Shown here piece by piece: positions 22,483-32,778 of a DNA stretch of 33,665 bases (its first letter is position 1; each line of letters begins with the position of its first letter). A program made the translations under genes and the position numbers. The notes beneath the pieces were generated by a model. It was not told the origin of the DNA. It did no database searches and saw nothing but the letters and a program-made list of their open reading frames with translations. Source of the stretch: Alphaproteobacteria bacterium (lineage in GTDB: Bacteria > Pseudomonadota > Alphaproteobacteria > JAUXUR01); NCBI GenBank assembly GCA_030680745.1, contig JAUXUR010000051.1:1-33665 (forward strand), given 5' to 3'.

Positions 22483-23826
22483 TTACCTACCCTTTAATTT
22501 AGCCTTTTTAATAAGGCTTTCATATTGTTGAGCAATAAGATGTGAATAAATTTGCGTGATCGTATCAATAGTCACAGACACGACAATCAGCAAGCTGGTA
22601 CCACCAATGGTGAACGGAATCGCATATTTTAACCGTAAAAGCTCAGGCAAAATACAGACGAGAACAAGATATAAAGAACCAACAACAGTTAGACGCGTTA
22701 AAACATAATCAAGATAATCTGCTGTATTTTTACCTGGTCTAATACCTGGGACAAAACCACCATTTTTACGAAGATTTTCAGATGTTTCTTGCGGATTGAA
22801 AACAATTGCCGTGTAAAAGAAGGCAAAGAATATAATAAGCAGTGCAAGTATGACTATATAGAGAGGTTTACCCTGCCCTACCCAATTCAAAAAGAAGGAT
22901 TTAACTGGTCCCGGTGCTGTTTGATCACCAAAAGCCATAATAGTCATAGGAACAGACAACAAAGCAGAGGCAAAGATTGGAGGGATAACACCCGAAACGT
23001 TCAGTTTCAATGGCAAATGAGTTGACTCAGCTTGTAATGCACTACGTGGCCCTGCTTGACGTTGTGGGTATTGGATCAAAATACGTCTTTGCGCACGTTC
23101 CATAAAGACAACAAAAGCAACAACACCTAAAGCTAAGATCAATATAGCGATGATTGCAATTGTCGATAACTCGCCTGTTCGACCTAACTCAAATAAAGTC
23201 CCAAGACCAGAAGGAATACCGGCAACGATACCTGCGAAAATAATGAGCGACACACCATTACCAATACCACGAGAGGTAATCTGTTCACCCAACCAAACGA
23301 GGAACATTGTACCACCAACAATGGTGGTAACCGCAATTAATCTGAAAAAGTAACCAGGCTCCATGACAGCAGAACCTGAAGAACCAACCATCGATTCAAG
23401 TCCTACGGCAATACCATAACCTTGAAGGGCCGCCAGAAAAACCGTTCCATAGCGTGTATATTGATTGATTTTTTTTCGTCCTGATTCACCTTCTTTTTTT
23501 AAGGCTTCAAGCTTCGGTGAAACAGTTGTCATCAATTGCATGATGATCGATGCAGAAATGTAAGGAAAAACGTTAAGAGCAAAAATGGTCATACGACCAA
23601 GAGCACCACCAGAGAAAGTATCAAATATACCGAATACACCACTTTTGTGTTTCGTAAACACTTCAGCCAACACACTAGCATCAATACCAGGTATGGGAAT
23701 AAAAGTACCTAGCCTATAGATGACAAGCGCCAATAGGGTAAACCAAATGCGTTTTTTAAGCTCAGTCGCTTTCGAAAAAGAGCCAAAATTAATATTCGAG
23801 GCAAGACGTTCTGCTGCTGATGCCAT
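22483..23826 (-). CDS. secY: Protein translocase subunit SecY
   Basis: SecY is the channel of the Sec translocon in the inner membrane. The 447 residues contain the first-helix plug region with RLGTFIPIPGID, then ten expected membrane spans, ITSRGIGNGVSLIIFAGIVA in the middle, the cytosolic loop AQRRILIQYPQRQAG, and a C-terminus close to YESLIKKAKLKGR. Several products in this window carry Sec signals and would depend on it. It is 58 bp after rplO and abuts adk. Confidence 0.98.
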   Translation of the reverse strand: MASAAERLASNINFGSFSKATELKKRIWFTLLALVIYRLGTFIPIPGIDASVLAEVFTKHKSGVFGIFDTFSGGALGRMTIFALNVFPYISASIIMQLMTTVSPKLEALKKEGESGRKKINQYTRYGTVFLAALQGYGIAVGLESMVGSSGSAVMEPGYFFRLIAVTTIVGGTMFLVWLGEQITSRGIGNGVSLIIFAGIVAGIPSGLGTLFELGRTGELSTIAIIAILILALGVVAFVVFMERAQRRILIQYPQRQAGPRSALQAESTHLPLKLNVSGVIPPIFASALLSVPMTIMAFGDQTAPGPVKSFFLNWVGQGKPLYIVILALLIIFFAFFYTAIVFNPQETSENLRKNGGFVPGIRPGKNTADYLDYVLTRLTVVGSLYLVLVCILPELLRLKYAIPFTIGGTSLLIVVSVTIDTITQIYSHLIAQQYESLIKKAKLKGR

Positions 23827-23884
23827 TATAAATACTCTCTTCCCATCTGTTTACCCTTGCAAATCAATTCTAATATTCTATCAA

Positions 23885-24352
23885 TTAAACATTAGCATCT
23901 AAAAGTGTGACATTGCCACCAAGGGATTTAACTTTTTCAATAGCGGCAGTAGAAGCTGCTTGAATTTTAAATTGTAAAGGTTGTTTAAGTTCACCTTTAG
24001 CGAGAAGTTTAACGATGCCTGCATTCTTACGAATGACACCAGCTTCTTTTAAAACTTCAGCACTAATAACGACATCTTTACTAAGGGATGCACGGTCGAT
24101 GGCTTGTTGAATGAGTTCAAAATTGATGATAGAAACATCTTTTCTGAAAATATTCACAAAACCACGTTTAGGCAAACGTCTGTAAAGTGGCATTTGACCA
24201 CCCTCGAAGGTACCAATAGAAACACCTTTACGTGATTTCTGACCTTTTTGACCTTTACCGGATGTTTTACCAAGTCCAGAACCAATACCACGTCCTACGC
24301 GTTTTCTAGGCTGACGTGCCCCTGGATTATCTCTAATTTCATTAAGTTTCAT
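23885..24352 (-). CDS. rplO: 50S ribosomal protein L15
   Basis: L15 is a late-assembly protein with a long basic N-terminal arm threading into 23S rRNA. The arm GRGIGSGLGKTSGKGQKGQK is typical, followed by FEGGQMPLYRRLPKRGF and a globular C-terminal domain. The 155 residues are of usual length. It lies 10 bp after rpmD and before secY, as in the conserved spc order. Confidence 0.98.
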   Translation of the reverse strand: MKLNEIRDNPGARQPRKRVGRGIGSGLGKTSGKGQKGQKSRKGVSIGTFEGGQMPLYRRLPKRGFVNIFRKDVSIINFELIQQAIDRASLSKDVVISAEVLKEAGVIRKNAGIVKLLAKGELKQPLQFKIQAASTAAIEKVKSLGGNVTLLDANV

Positions 24353-24362
24353 GACGCACCAA

Positions 24363-24548
24363 TTATTCGACTATTTGTATTAAGTGAGCAACTTTTTGAA
24401 TCATACCACGATTTTCAGGTGTATCGATAATTGTAGATGTACGATTCATTTTATTTAAACGCAATCCTATCAATGTAGCCGTTTGATCTTTCGGTCTACC
24501 GATAGGGCTTTTAACTTGCTTTAAAGTAACTGTTTTTTGTTTTGTCAT
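24363..24548 (-). CDS. rpmD: 50S ribosomal protein L30
   Basis: The 61-residue protein shows the L30 pattern: [47 protein letters not shown]. The ATG at 24548 gives the normal length of about 60; a longer frame reaching to 24626 would overlap rpsE and add sequence foreign to the family. It lies 4 bp after rpsE, with AGGA just upstream of the start. Confidence 0.96.
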   Translation of the reverse strand: MTKQKTVTLKQVKSPIGRPKDQTATLIGLRLNKMNRTSTIIDTPENRGMIQKVAHLIQIVE

Positions 24549-24552
24549 GATC

Positions 24553-25092
24553 CTATTCACCATCACGTCGGCCGATAATCTCGCCGATTCTTTTACCACG
24601 TTTTTGCGCGACAACTTTAGGCGCACATAAATTTTGTAATGCGTTTAAAGTTGCACGAATCATATTATGTGGATTTGTACTACCAATTGATTTTGCAACA
24701 ATGTCTTGAATGCCCAATGCTTCAAAAATCGCACGCATTGGTCCACCAGCAATAATACCAGTACCAGCAGGCGCAGACCTTAAAACAACAGAACCAGCAC
24801 CATAGCAACCAGTTACATCATGATGGAGTGTACGACCTTCACGCAAATAGACACGAAGCATATTACGTTTAGCTTTTGTCGTCGCCTTTGTCACAGCTTC
24901 AGGTACTTCACGTGCCTTACCTGTTGCAAAACCAACGCGTCCTTTACCATCACCAACGACAATAATTGCGGCGAAAGCGAAACGACGTCCGCCTCTAACA
25001 ACTTTTGCAACACGGTTTACGGAAACAAGCTTCTCAAATAATTCAACTTCATCTCTGGGTTGACGTTCTGCAGATGATTGACGTGCCATCAT
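24553..25092 (-). CDS. rpsE: 30S ribosomal protein S5
   Basis: S5 lies at the mRNA entry side and affects decoding accuracy. The 179 residues include [37 protein letters not shown] and the C-terminal domain with [20 protein letters not shown]. Two adjacent ATG codons occur at the start; AAGGA is better spaced (7 nt) for the second (25089), so the true product may be one residue shorter. It lies 7 bp after rplR. Confidence 0.98.
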   Translation of the reverse strand: MMARQSSAERQPRDEVELFEKLVSVNRVAKVVRGGRRFAFAAIIVVGDGKGRVGFATGKAREVPEAVTKATTKAKRNMLRVYLREGRTLHHDVTGCYGAGSVVLRSAPAGTGIIAGGPMRAIFEALGIQDIVAKSIGSTNPHNMIRATLNALQNLCAPKVVAQKRGKRIGEIIGRRDGE

Positions 25093-25099
25093 ATTTTCC

Positions 25100-25453
25100 T
25101 TAAAATTCTAAACCATTTTCACGAGCAGCATCGGCCAACGCTTTGATACGGCCATGGAAAAGATATCCACCACGATCAAAAAACACTTGAGTCACACCAC
25201 TAGTTTTCGCACGTTCTGCAATAAGTTTGCCAACTGCAATTGCTGATTCTACGTTGCCTTTACCTTTAATAGATAAAGCTTTATCTAAAGAAGACGCAGA
25301 TGCCAATGTTATAGATTTATTATCATCAATAATTTGAGCATAAATATTTGAATTGGAGCGAAATACAGTAAGACGCATACGTCCATTATTAACCTGGGCT
25401 AATCTATGACGTTCTCTTGTTCTACGACGCTCGAAATTTTGGTTCAATTTCAT
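25100..25453 (-). CDS. rplR: 50S ribosomal protein L18
   Basis: L18 binds 5S rRNA together with L5 and L25. The 117-residue protein has the N-terminal basic start, [18 protein letters not shown], and the conserved end [28 protein letters not shown]. It is 21 bp after rplF, in the standard spc order. Confidence 0.98.
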   Translation of the reverse strand: MKLNQNFERRRTRERHRLAQVNNGRMRLTVFRSNSNIYAQIIDDNKSITLASASSLDKALSIKGKGNVESAIAVGKLIAERAKTSGVTQVFFDRGGYLFHGRIKALADAARENGLEF

Positions 25454-25474
25454 TTTAGGACCACTTAATTACGG

Positions 25475-26011
25475 TTATTTCTTCTTACCTTCTTTTCTTA
25501 AAACTACTTCATCATCATACTTTATGCCTTTACCTTTGTAAGGTTCAGGTGGTTTATAACCACGTATATCAGATGCAATTTTGCCAACTTTTTCTTTGTT
25601 GGTACCAGAAATGGTAATTGCAGTAGGTTTAGGACAGACAATAGTAATATCTTGAGGAATAGGATAACGAATTTCATGACTAAAGCCAAGATTTAAAACT
25701 AAAACCTTATCTTGGATTGCAGCCTTAAAACCAACGCCGTTAATTTCAAGATTTCTTACAAAGCCTTGAGATACACCTTTAACAATGTTCTCAATTAATC
25801 TTTTAGTTGTTCCCCACATCATACGAGATTTTTTCTCGTCTTTATCAACAGGGTTAACTTGAATTAAATTATCATGTTTCTCAACAATCACAAGCGGTGT
25901 CAATTGAAGTGATAACTCACCCAATTTGCCTTTTGCTTTTACAATATTGTTATCTATTGTGACAGCAACGCCTTCAGGAATAGAAACGGGATATTTACCT
26001 ACACGGGACAT
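25475..26011 (-). CDS. rplF: 50S ribosomal protein L6
   Basis: L6 lies near the factor-binding site, where it contacts helix 97. The 178 residues start MSRVGKYPVSIPEGV and end with the signature region YKPPEPYKGKGIKYDDEVV. The ATG at 26011 is chosen because AGGAG precedes it by about 7 nt and it matches the family; an upstream in-frame start at 26077 would overlap rpsH and add 22 unrelated residues. Confidence 0.98.
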   Translation of the reverse strand: MSRVGKYPVSIPEGVAVTIDNNIVKAKGKLGELSLQLTPLVIVEKHDNLIQVNPVDKDEKKSRMMWGTTKRLIENIVKGVSQGFVRNLEINGVGFKAAIQDKVLVLNLGFSHEIRYPIPQDITIVCPKPTAITISGTNKEKVGKIASDIRGYKPPEPYKGKGIKYDDEVVLRKEGKKK

Positions 26012-26021
26012 TAAATCGCTC

Positions 26022-26420
26022 CTAGAAAATCTGGCAAATAACTTCACCACCAACATTTGCCTGACGTGCTTCAGCATCCGTCATCAAACCTTTGGGCGTT
26101 GAAATAATTGCAATTCCTAAACCATTATAGACTTTTGGTAACGCATTCACATCTGAATACATACGTCTTCCTGGTTTGGAAATTTTTTTAATGAAAGAAA
26201 TAACAGGTGCCCCATCATAATATTTCAAATCGACATCAAATTCAGCGATGCCTGGTCTTATTTCTCGATGCTTGAAACCGCGAATATAACCTTCACGTTG
26301 CATAAGATTAAGAATTTGTTCTTTATGTTTAGAGACTGCACATGTTACACGGTTGAGTCCTGCCTGCTGGGCATTACGAATTCGTGTTAACATATCAGCA
26401 ACTGGATCACTCATGACCAT
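26022..26420 (-). CDS. rpsH: 30S ribosomal protein S8
   Basis: S8 is an early-binding protein of the 30S platform and, in gammaproteobacteria, represses the spc operon. The 132 residues run from MVMSDPVADMLTRIRNAQQAG to the C-terminal STPKGLMTDAEARQANVGGE. AGGA lies 7 nt before the first ATG, so that start is kept; the usual S8 start (MSMSDP-like) fits too. It is 10 bp after rpsN. Confidence 0.98.
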   Translation of the reverse strand: MVMSDPVADMLTRIRNAQQAGLNRVTCAVSKHKEQILNLMQREGYIRGFKHREIRPGIAEFDVDLKYYDGAPVISFIKKISKPGRRMYSDVNALPKVYNGLGIAIISTPKGLMTDAEARQANVGGEVICQIF

Positions 26421-26429
26421 GTGATTATC

Positions 26430-26735
26430 CTACCAACTTGATTTAACAACACCAGGGATCATCCCTGAAGAACACAATAACCTGAGCGCAACGCGAGCAA
26501 GTTTATATTTACGATAATATCCTCTTGGACGACCTGTCAGCTCACAGCGATTACGAACACGTACACGTGCGCTGTTGCGTGGAAGTTGTGCAAGTTTTAA
26601 AACAGCATCAAATCTATCTTCATCAGTCACTTCTTTATTTTGAATGATGGTTTTTAAAGAAGAACGTCTTGCCTTAAATTGCACGACGAGTTTTTGTCTT
26701 CTTTTATTTTTTTCAACTGAACTTGTTTTCGCCAT
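26430..26735 (-). CDS. rpsN: 30S ribosomal protein S14, zinc-free long form
   Basis: S14 is a head protein of the 30S subunit. At 101 residues and without CxxC pairs it is the long, zinc-independent type. The signature [27 protein letters not shown] and the ending [11 protein letters not shown] are typical. It lies between rplE and rpsH, 7 bp after rplE. Confidence 0.98.
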   Translation of the reverse strand: MAKTSSVEKNKRRQKLVVQFKARRSSLKTIIQNKEVTDEDRFDAVLKLAQLPRNSARVRVRNRCELTGRPRGYYRKYKLARVALRLLCSSGMIPGVVKSSW

Positions 26736-26742
26736 TGCTCAA

Positions 26743-27285
26743 TTACCTTTTAATGATTGGCACATCAAATGCGACGAGCAAAGATTTTGCTTCAGCATTT
26801 GTTTTTGCACTCGTAACGATAATAATATCCATTCCACGTACTTTATCAATTTTATCGTAATTGATTTCCGGGAAAACGATTTGCTCTTTTAAACCAAGCG
26901 CATAATTACCACGACCATCGAAGCTTTTATCAGAGAGACCTCTGAAATCGCGTACACGAGGTAAAGCGATAGTCACAAGACGATCTAGAAATTCAAACAT
27001 CCGATCGCCACGCAAAGTAACTTTGCAACCAAGATTCATGCCTTCACGAAGCTTGAAAGCAGCAATAGATTTTTTTGCTTTCGTTACTTGCGGCTTTTGA
27101 CCAGAAATCAACGTTAAATCAGATACGGCTGAATCAATTTTTTTAGAATCACGTGCAGCTTCGCCAACACCCATATTAATAACAATTTTTTCAAGTTTTG
27201 GCACTTGCATCGAATTTTTATAAGAAAACTCTTTTATAAGAGCTTGCTTAATTTCGTCATTATATTTTTTTCTTAAACGGACCAT
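26743..27285 (-). CDS. rplE: 50S ribosomal protein L5
   Basis: L5 binds 5S rRNA and contacts S13 and P-site tRNA. The 180 residues include [53 protein letters not shown] and [17 protein letters not shown]. Length matches the family (about 179). It lies 11 bp after rplX. Confidence 0.98.
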   Translation of the reverse strand: MVRLRKKYNDEIKQALIKEFSYKNSMQVPKLEKIVINMGVGEAARDSKKIDSAVSDLTLISGQKPQVTKAKKSIAAFKLREGMNLGCKVTLRGDRMFEFLDRLVTIALPRVRDFRGLSDKSFDGRGNYALGLKEQIVFPEINYDKIDKVRGMDIIIVTSAKTNAEAKSLLVAFDVPIIKR

Positions 27286-27296
27286 TTTGATTCACA

Positions 27297-27617
27297 TTAC
27301 CTATCAATAAGAGATCCACTTGCTTTAGCAAAGCGAGATTTTTTACCATCAACTAACTTATAACCAATGCGCGTAGGTTTTTGGGATTCTGGATCTATAT
27401 GTGCTACATTAGATACATGAATTGAAAGCTCTTTGTCAACAATCCCACCCGCGTCTAATTGCGTTGGTTTTTTATGTTTCTTGACAATATTGATGCCTTC
27501 AACCTTCACACGGGATTCTTTTGGGAATACTTCACGTACTTTCCCAGTTTTACCCTTGTCTTTTCCTGCGATGACAACAACGTCGTCACCACGCTTTATT
27601 TTCATTTTTATAGCCAT
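27297..27617 (-). CDS. rplX: 50S ribosomal protein L24
   Basis: L24 starts 50S assembly and lies by the tunnel exit. The 106 residues contain the KOW motif IKRGDDVVVIAGKDKGKTGKV and GINIVKKHKKPTQLDAGGIV, then a C-terminal part with PTRIGYKLVDGKKSRFAKASG. Its start codon directly abuts the rplN stop. Confidence 0.98.
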   Translation of the reverse strand: MAIKMKIKRGDDVVVIAGKDKGKTGKVREVFPKESRVKVEGINIVKKHKKPTQLDAGGIVDKELSIHVSNVAHIDPESQKPTRIGYKLVDGKKSRFAKASGSLIDR

Positions 27618-27986
27618 TTATAGCACCTCTGGCGCAAGAGAAATAATTTTCATATAACCCTTACTTCTTAACTCACGTGTAACAGGTCCAAAAATACGTG
27701 TGCCTATTGGATCACCTGCTTTATTGATAAGGACAGCTGCATTACGATCAAATCGAATATAACTACCATCAATACGACGCACAGCTTTAACCGTACGCAC
27801 GATGACAGCACGTTGTACGTCACCTTTTTTAACTTTACCGCGGGGAATTGCATCCTTCACAGCAACCACGATGACATCACCAACCGACGCTGTGCGCCTG
27901 CCTGTGCCACCTAAAACTTTAATACATTGCACTTCGCGGGCACCTGAGTTGTCGGCAACTTGCAATCTTGATTCAACCTGTATCAT
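27618..27986 (-). CDS. rplN: 50S ribosomal protein L14
   Basis: L14 lies at the subunit interface, contacting 16S rRNA helix 14. The 122-residue length is exact for the family. [20 protein letters not shown] at the start, [20 protein letters not shown] in the middle and [11 protein letters not shown] near the end are diagnostic. It lies 31 bp after rpsQ. Confidence 0.99.
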   Translation of the reverse strand: MIQVESRLQVADNSGAREVQCIKVLGGTGRRTASVGDVIVVAVKDAIPRGKVKKGDVQRAVIVRTVKAVRRIDGSYIRFDRNAAVLINKAGDPIGTRIFGPVTRELRSKGYMKIISLAPEVL

Positions 27987-28017
27987 TCCTAATTCCTTAA
28001 TAAGGCAAACTTATTAA

Positions 28018-28254
28018 CTAATTATTTTCAATAACGACTTCCCATCTTTTCGATTTAGATAAGGGCCGTGTTTCAATAATTTTTATGAGATCACCAATTT
28101 TGAACTGGTTTAGCTCATCATGGGCGGCATATTTTTTCGAACGTTTAATAAACTTCTTATAAATAGGATGCTTATACATACGTTCAATTTTTACGGTTAC
28201 TGTCTTGTTACATTTGTCTGAAACAACAACCCCTTGTAATACACGTCTTGGCAT
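28018..28254 (-). CDS. rpsQ: 30S ribosomal protein S17
   Basis: S17 is an early-binding OB-fold protein of the 30S body. The 78 residues contain [39 protein letters not shown] and [21 protein letters not shown]. Length is typical. It lies 9 bp after rpmC. Confidence 0.98.
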   Translation of the reverse strand: MPRRVLQGVVVSDKCNKTVTVKIERMYKHPIYKKFIKRSKKYAAHDELNQFKIGDLIKIIETRPLSKSKRWEVVIENN

Positions 28255-28263
28255 TTTACACCT

Positions 28264-28461
28264 TTAATTCGTTGTTTGTAATGTTTCAGTCATCACAGTC
28301 TTTAACCGAGCTATATCACGTCTTATAATTTTAAAACGTGCTGTGTTTTTTAGCTTGCCGTTTGCTCTTTGAAAACGAAGACTTAATTGTTCTTTACGTA
28401 ACTGAACTAAATCTTCTTTCAATTGAGCATTCTCTTTTAGTCGTAATTCTGTAGCTTTCAT
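28264..28461 (-). CDS. rpmC: 50S ribosomal protein L29
   Basis: L29 lies by the tunnel exit, where signal recognition particle and trigger factor dock. The 65-residue helical-hairpin protein begins MKATELRLKENAQL and contains LRKEQLSLRFQRANGKLKNTARFKIIRRDIARLKT. The ATG at 28461 gives the normal length; a longer frame from 28503 would overlap rplP. It starts 1 nt after the rplP stop. Confidence 0.96.
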   Translation of the reverse strand: MKATELRLKENAQLKEDLVQLRKEQLSLRFQRANGKLKNTARFKIIRRDIARLKTVMTETLQTTN

Positions 28462-28462
28462 C

Positions 28463-28882
28463 CTACTGCTCAACTCCGATGCGTGATACGATTTTCCAGC
28501 CAATAGCGAGTTTTTCCCCGGCTAATCCCAATGCTTCTTGAGCAACCTCTTTCGAGACCCCTTCAAGTTCAAACATTATTCGACCTGGCTTCACACGGGC
28601 GGCCCAATATTCCACAGAACCTTTTCCACTACCCATACGAACTTCAGCTGGTTTACTTGATACAGGAACATCAGGGAAAATGCGTATCCAGAGTTTCCCT
28701 GCACGTTTCATACAACGTGTAATCGCACGTCGAGCTGACTCGATTTGACGCGCTGTTACACGACCTGGTTCTAGGGCTTTCATACCATAGGAACCAAAAT
28801 GCAATGTTGTGGCACCCTTCGCAAGGCCATGAATACGACCTTTATGTGCCTTTCTAAATTTAGTTTTTTTTGGCGCTAACAT
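28463..28882 (-). CDS. rplP: 50S ribosomal protein L16
   Basis: L16 lies near the A site and the peptidyl transferase centre. The 139 residues start [19 protein letters not shown] and contain [19 protein letters not shown] and [20 protein letters not shown], the family signatures. The Arg in the last motif is the usual hydroxylation site in some bacteria. It lies 9 bp after rpsC. Confidence 0.98.
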   Translation of the reverse strand: MLAPKKTKFRKAHKGRIHGLAKGATTLHFGSYGMKALEPGRVTARQIESARRAITRCMKRAGKLWIRIFPDVPVSSKPAEVRMGSGKGSVEYWAARVKPGRIMFELEGVSKEVAQEALGLAGEKLAIGWKIVSRIGVEQ

Positions 28883-28891
28883 GATCTACTC

Positions 28892-29578
28892 TCAAAGTGC
28901 TACACGAGTGTTTTGTTGATCTGACATTTTTTTATCGAGTGCATATGGATCATGATCCATAATATCACCACGATAAATCCATACTTTTACGCCAACAGCA
29001 CCAGCTGTTGTACGTGCAGTTGCTTCACCATAATCTATATCAGCGCGCAATGTATGTAAAGGCACACGTCCTTCACGATACCATTCCATACGTGCAATTT
29101 CAGCGCCGCCTAAACGACCACTTGTATTAATACGAAGACCCAACGCACCCGCTCTGAAAGAAGCTTGCATTGCTTTTTTCATCGCACGTCTAAAACCAAC
29201 ACGTCTTTCAAGCTGTTCTGCAATATTTTTAGCAACAAGCTTTGCATCAAGTTCAGGTTTACGTACTTCTACGATATTTAAAGTGACTTCTGATTTATTG
29301 ATTTTTGTGAGCTCAGCACGCAATTTATCAATATCAGCACCCTTACGACCGATAACAACACCAGGTCTTGCAGAATGGATTGTAATTCTTGCTTTACTAG
29401 CAGCGCGTTCAATAACGACGCGGCTAATACCAGCTTGTGAAAGTTTAGCGTGAACATATTCACGTATCTTTAAATCTTGGTGGAGATAGGTTGCATAGTT
29501 TTTACCAGCAAACCATCTTGAATCCCAAGTTCTATTGATTCCTAACCTTAAACCAATGGGGTTAACCTTCTGTCCCAT
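28892..29578 (-). CDS. rpsC: 30S ribosomal protein S3
   Basis: S3 lines the mRNA entry channel and helps unwind mRNA. The 228 residues begin [20 protein letters not shown]. The KH domain includes [15 protein letters not shown]; the C-terminal domain has [21 protein letters not shown] and [11 protein letters not shown]. Its ATG overlaps the rplV stop by 1 nt (TAATG), so translation is coupled. Confidence 0.98.
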   Translation of the reverse strand: MGQKVNPIGLRLGINRTWDSRWFAGKNYATYLHQDLKIREYVHAKLSQAGISRVVIERAASKARITIHSARPGVVIGRKGADIDKLRAELTKINKSEVTLNIVEVRKPELDAKLVAKNIAEQLERRVGFRRAMKKAMQASFRAGALGLRINTSGRLGGAEIARMEWYREGRVPLHTLRADIDYGEATARTTAGAVGVKVWIYRGDIMDHDPYALDKKMSDQQNTRVAL

Positions 29579-29943
29579 TAATTAAGCTCCCTTTCTGCAA
29601 CAATGATGGTCAATCGACTAAACATTTTAATAATCGGTGCGGCACGTCCTTTGGCTTGTGGCCTAAAACGACGCATCTTAATGCCTTTACCAACATAAGC
29701 TTCCTGAACATAGAGACTATCAACGTCCAAGGAGTTATTATTTTCTGCATTGGCAATCGCAGATTTTAACGCCTTTTTCACTTCTATTGCAACTCTTTTT
29801 TTACAAAAAGTGAGAGTTGTTAGAGCATCAGCGGCGCGCATGCCCCGAATAAGGGCTGCAACCATGTCTAATTTACGCGTGCTTGTGCGAATATTATCAC
29901 GAACAGCAACAGCTTCGTTTTCAAGATGTGCAATACGTGACAT
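29578..29943 (-). CDS. rplV: 50S ribosomal protein L22
   Basis: L22 spans the large subunit and its hairpin lines the peptide tunnel at the constriction. The 121 residues include [10 protein letters not shown]-like [35 protein letters not shown] and [11 protein letters not shown]-like [15 protein letters not shown] near the end. The ATG at 29943 (MSRIAHLE) is 1 nt after the rpsS stop; a longer frame upstream overlaps rpsS and is rejected. Confidence 0.97.
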   Translation of the reverse strand: MSRIAHLENEAVAVRDNIRTSTRKLDMVAALIRGMRAADALTTLTFCKKRVAIEVKKALKSAIANAENNNSLDVDSLYVQEAYVGKGIKMRRFRPQAKGRAAPIIKMFSRLTIIVAERELN

Positions 29944-29944
29944 A

Positions 29945-30223
29945 TTAGCCTCTCTTCGCTTTCTTGTCAGCAGTATGACCATAATAGGTACGGGTTGCTG
30001 AAAATTCACCCAATTTATGTCCAATCATATGTTCAGTCACATATACAGGAATAAATTTTTTACCGTTATAAACACCAAAGGTAACGCCAACAAATTGCGG
30101 AATAATTGTTGATCTGCGTGACCAAGTTTTAATAATTTCCTTTCGTCCAGAATCCTTAACAGCCTCAGCTTTTTTAATTAAGAATCCGTCGACAAAAGGT
30201 CCTTTCCAAATTGAACGAGCCAT
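29945..30223 (-). CDS. rpsS: 30S ribosomal protein S19
   Basis: S19 lies in the 30S head and forms a complex with S13. The 92 residues start [15 protein letters not shown] and contain [21 protein letters not shown] and [18 protein letters not shown], which are diagnostic. The ATG at 30223 has AAGGA about 9 nt upstream; a TTG at 30229 would add two residues and is less likely. It is 12 bp after rplB. Confidence 0.97.
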   Translation of the reverse strand: MARSIWKGPFVDGFLIKKAEAVKDSGRKEIIKTWSRRSTIIPQFVGVTFGVYNGKKFIPVYVTEHMIGHKLGEFSATRTYYGHTADKKAKRG

Positions 30224-30235
30224 ATTCAAACGTCC

Positions 30236-31063
30236 TTACGATTGATAACGTCTACGAATAATAAATGCATCTGTGCGCTTATTATTTCTAGTACGCTTAC
30301 CTTTAGTTGATTTACCCCATGGCGTCACTGGATGACGTCCACCTGATGTTTTACCTTCACCACCACCATGAGGGTGATCAATTGGATTCATGGCAACACC
30401 ACGGACAACCGGACGACGTCCAAGCCAACGGCTACGACCAGCTTTACCAAGGTTGATGTTCTTTTGGTCTGGATTGGAAACAGCGCCAACACTTGCAATA
30501 CAATCAGATGAAATCAAACGCAACTCACCAGAAGTAAGTTTAATTTGCGCATTCGCACCATCACGACCTGCAAGCTGTGCATAAGTTCCAGCTGAACGTG
30601 CCAATTGACCGCCTTTACCAGGTTTCATCTCGATATTATGGATGATGGTACCAACGGGCATACTTTTAAGTGGCATTGCATTGCCAGGCTTCACGTCAAC
30701 TTTATTACCAGCAATAACTTTATCACCAGCTGACAAACGTTGCGGTGCTAAAATATAGGCTAATTCACCATCTTCATATTTAATCAACGCAATAAAAGCT
30801 GTTCGGTTTGGATCATATTCAATCCGTTCAACAGTTGCTGACATGTCCCATTTGGTACGTTTGAAGTCGATCAAACGATACCGTCTTTTATGACCGCCAC
30901 CTTGGTGCCAAACAGTTATACGGCCGCTATTATTACGACCTGCTTTTTTGTTTAAACCTTCCGTGAGTGTCCTTTCAGGTTTCCCTTTCCAGAGCTCACT
31001 ACGATCAACTATAACAAGTTGTCGTGTTGAAGGCGTTGTTGGTTTAAAACTTTTAAGTGCCAT
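30236..31063 (-). CDS. rplB: 50S ribosomal protein L2
   Basis: L2 is a core protein needed for subunit association and peptidyl transfer. The 275 residues include [51 protein letters not shown] and the conserved His loop [18 protein letters not shown]. Length is normal (about 275). It starts 1 nt after the rplW stop. Confidence 0.99.
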   Translation of the reverse strand: MALKSFKPTTPSTRQLVIVDRSELWKGKPERTLTEGLNKKAGRNNSGRITVWHQGGGHKRRYRLIDFKRTKWDMSATVERIEYDPNRTAFIALIKYEDGELAYILAPQRLSAGDKVIAGNKVDVKPGNAMPLKSMPVGTIIHNIEMKPGKGGQLARSAGTYAQLAGRDGANAQIKLTSGELRLISSDCIASVGAVSNPDQKNINLGKAGRSRWLGRRPVVRGVAMNPIDHPHGGGEGKTSGGRHPVTPWGKSTKGKRTRNNKRTDAFIIRRRYQS

Positions 31064-31064
31064 C

Positions 31065-31397
31065 TTAGACCCCAGCCGTCACATCAATAAATTGACCTTC
31101 TTTAACAGTGACAATGGCTTTTTTCATATCAGATCGTTGGCCACGTCTACCTTTGAAGATTTTTGTCTTTCCTTTACGGATAAGCGTATTTACGCGCTCA
31201 ACCTTAACTTTGAAAATTTTTTCAACAGCTTGCTTAACGTCTTCTTTCGTCGCAGTTAAAGGCACTTCAAATACTATTTGTCCAAACTGACCAATAGTTG
31301 TTGTCTTTTCTGTTACGATCGGACGTGTAATTGTCTGATAAATCTTTTCATCAGAAATTGGTTTTTTCGGTTGATAACAACCCCATCCACGTTTCAT
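31065..31397 (-). CDS. rplW: 50S ribosomal protein L23
   Basis: L23 lies at the tunnel exit and docks trigger factor and SRP. The 110 residues contain [44 protein letters not shown] and [21 protein letters not shown] short N-terminal extension ([17 protein letters not shown]) precedes the usual start of the family. Its ATG overlaps the rplD stop by 1 nt. Confidence 0.97.
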   Translation of the reverse strand: MKRGWGCYQPKKPISDEKIYQTITRPIVTEKTTTIGQFGQIVFEVPLTATKEDVKQAVEKIFKVKVERVNTLIRKGKTKIFKGRRGQRSDMKKAIVTVKEGQFIDVTAGV

Positions 31398-32014
31398 TAT
31401 AAGCGAGCCTCTAAATTTTCTACTGCTTCTTTCGTTAAAATCAATTTTTCACGACGTAAAATGTCGTAGACATTTGCACCAATTGATGGAAGCGCATCAA
31501 TATTTTTAATATTGCAAATAGCTGATTTGAACGATTCGTTAACGGCCGAACCATCAATAAAGAGTGCTGATTGAATACCCATATTTTGAAGCGTATTAAT
31601 CATTTCTTTTGTTCTATGGTTTTCAACATGAAGATTATCAACAATAATTAAATTGCCAGCTTCACGCTTAGAAGCGATAGCGCTTCTTAAACCAAACTGT
31701 CTAACCTTTTTAGTTAAAGAATGTTCGTGCGATCTTGGTACTGGACCATGTGCAACAGCACCTTTTCTGAACTGTACAGATCTTAAGCTACCTTGACGGG
31801 CACGACCAGTCCCTTTTTGCTTCCAAGGTTTCTTTGTTGTACCCGTTACGGCGCTAATATTTTTTGCAGAATGCGTCCCAGCACGTCTTTTGGCCAATTG
31901 CCATAAAACAACACGGGCTAAAATGTCCTGCCTTACAGGTCCCGCGAAAATATGATCAGATAAATCAAGCTGACCAAGATTTTCGTTTTTTAAATTTACT
32001 AAATTAAACTGCAT
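31397..32014 (-). CDS. rplD: 50S ribosomal protein L4
   Basis: L4 reaches into the peptide tunnel and, in gammaproteobacteria, represses the S10 operon. The 205 residues contain the extended-loop signature TGTTKKPWKQKGTGRARQGS, VQFRKGAVAHGPVPRSH and a Rossmann-like C-terminal half. It lies 18 bp after rplC. Confidence 0.98.
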   Translation of the reverse strand: MQFNLVNLKNENLGQLDLSDHIFAGPVRQDILARVVLWQLAKRRAGTHSAKNISAVTGTTKKPWKQKGTGRARQGSLRSVQFRKGAVAHGPVPRSHEHSLTKKVRQFGLRSAIASKREAGNLIIVDNLHVENHRTKEMINTLQNMGIQSALFIDGSAVNESFKSAICNIKNIDALPSIGANVYDILRREKLILTKEAVENLEARL

Positions 32015-32032
32015 CTCTGAATCCCTCTACAA

Positions 32033-32767
32033 TCATTGCTCGGTTTCTTGCACAGGAGATGCAACTTGTTGCACTTCTTGAGCAGAGGCCTGAGGCATAA
32101 TACATGCTGCGGGGTAAGGTGCAGATTCTGGAAGTTGACGCTTGAATGCATCACTTACATAAAGATATGAACCTTTATGACCAGGTACTGGCCCTTTAAC
32201 AAAAATAAGACCGCGTTCATCGTCAGTTGAAACAACACGTAAATTTTGAACAGTAACGCGTTCGGCACCTAATTGACCAGCCATTTTCTTGTTTTTGAAA
32301 ACTTTACCTGGATCTGTACGATTACCCGTAGAACCATGACTACGATGCGTGAGTGACACACCATGCGATGCACGAAGCCCATGAAAATTGTGACGCTTCA
32401 TAGCACCCGCAAAACCCTTACCAAGGCTTTTGCCGACGACATCAACAAATTGTCCAACCACAAAATGTGATGGCAATAATTGAGCGCCGATAGCTACAAC
32501 CGCATCATCACACACACGAAATTCGCGCATATGTTTTTTTGGCTCAACCTTAGCTATTGCGTAATGACCACGCATTGGTTTTGATGTGTTTTTTATCTTT
32601 GCAGCACCAACACCAAGTTGAAGCGCAGTATATCCATCACGTTCTTTAGTCTTGACATTGACAACTTGACAATTGTCAATTTTTAATACGGTTACAGGAA
32701 CATGTTCACCAGTTTCTGTAAATATTCGCATCATCCCTAGCTTTTCAGCAATTAGACCGGTGCGCAT
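32033..32767 (-). CDS. rplC: 50S ribosomal protein L3, C-terminally extended
   Basis: L3 is an early assembly protein whose loop approaches the peptidyl transferase centre. The 244 residues start [20 protein letters not shown] and include [21 protein letters not shown] and [20 protein letters not shown]. Compared with the 209-residue E. coli protein it has a Gln/Ala/Pro-rich tail (about 30 residues, ending SPVQETEQ), as seen in other alphaproteobacteria. It lies 11 bp after rpsJ. Confidence 0.98.
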   Translation of the reverse strand: MRTGLIAEKLGMMRIFTETGEHVPVTVLKIDNCQVVNVKTKERDGYTALQLGVGAAKIKNTSKPMRGHYAIAKVEPKKHMREFRVCDDAVVAIGAQLLPSHFVVGQFVDVVGKSLGKGFAGAMKRHNFHGLRASHGVSLTHRSHGSTGNRTDPGKVFKNKKMAGQLGAERVTVQNLRVVSTDDERGLIFVKGPVPGHKGSYLYVSDAFKRQLPESAPYPAACIMPQASAQEVQQVASPVQETEQ

Positions 32768-32778
32768 TTATTTCACCT

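Noticed and set aside
25475-26077. Longer N-terminus for L6
   Set aside because: The extra 22 residues overlap rpsH and do not match L6; the ATG at 26011 has an AGGAG site.
29578-30024. Longer N-terminus for L22
   Set aside because: The extension overlaps rpsS and has no family match; the ATG at 29943 fits the family length.
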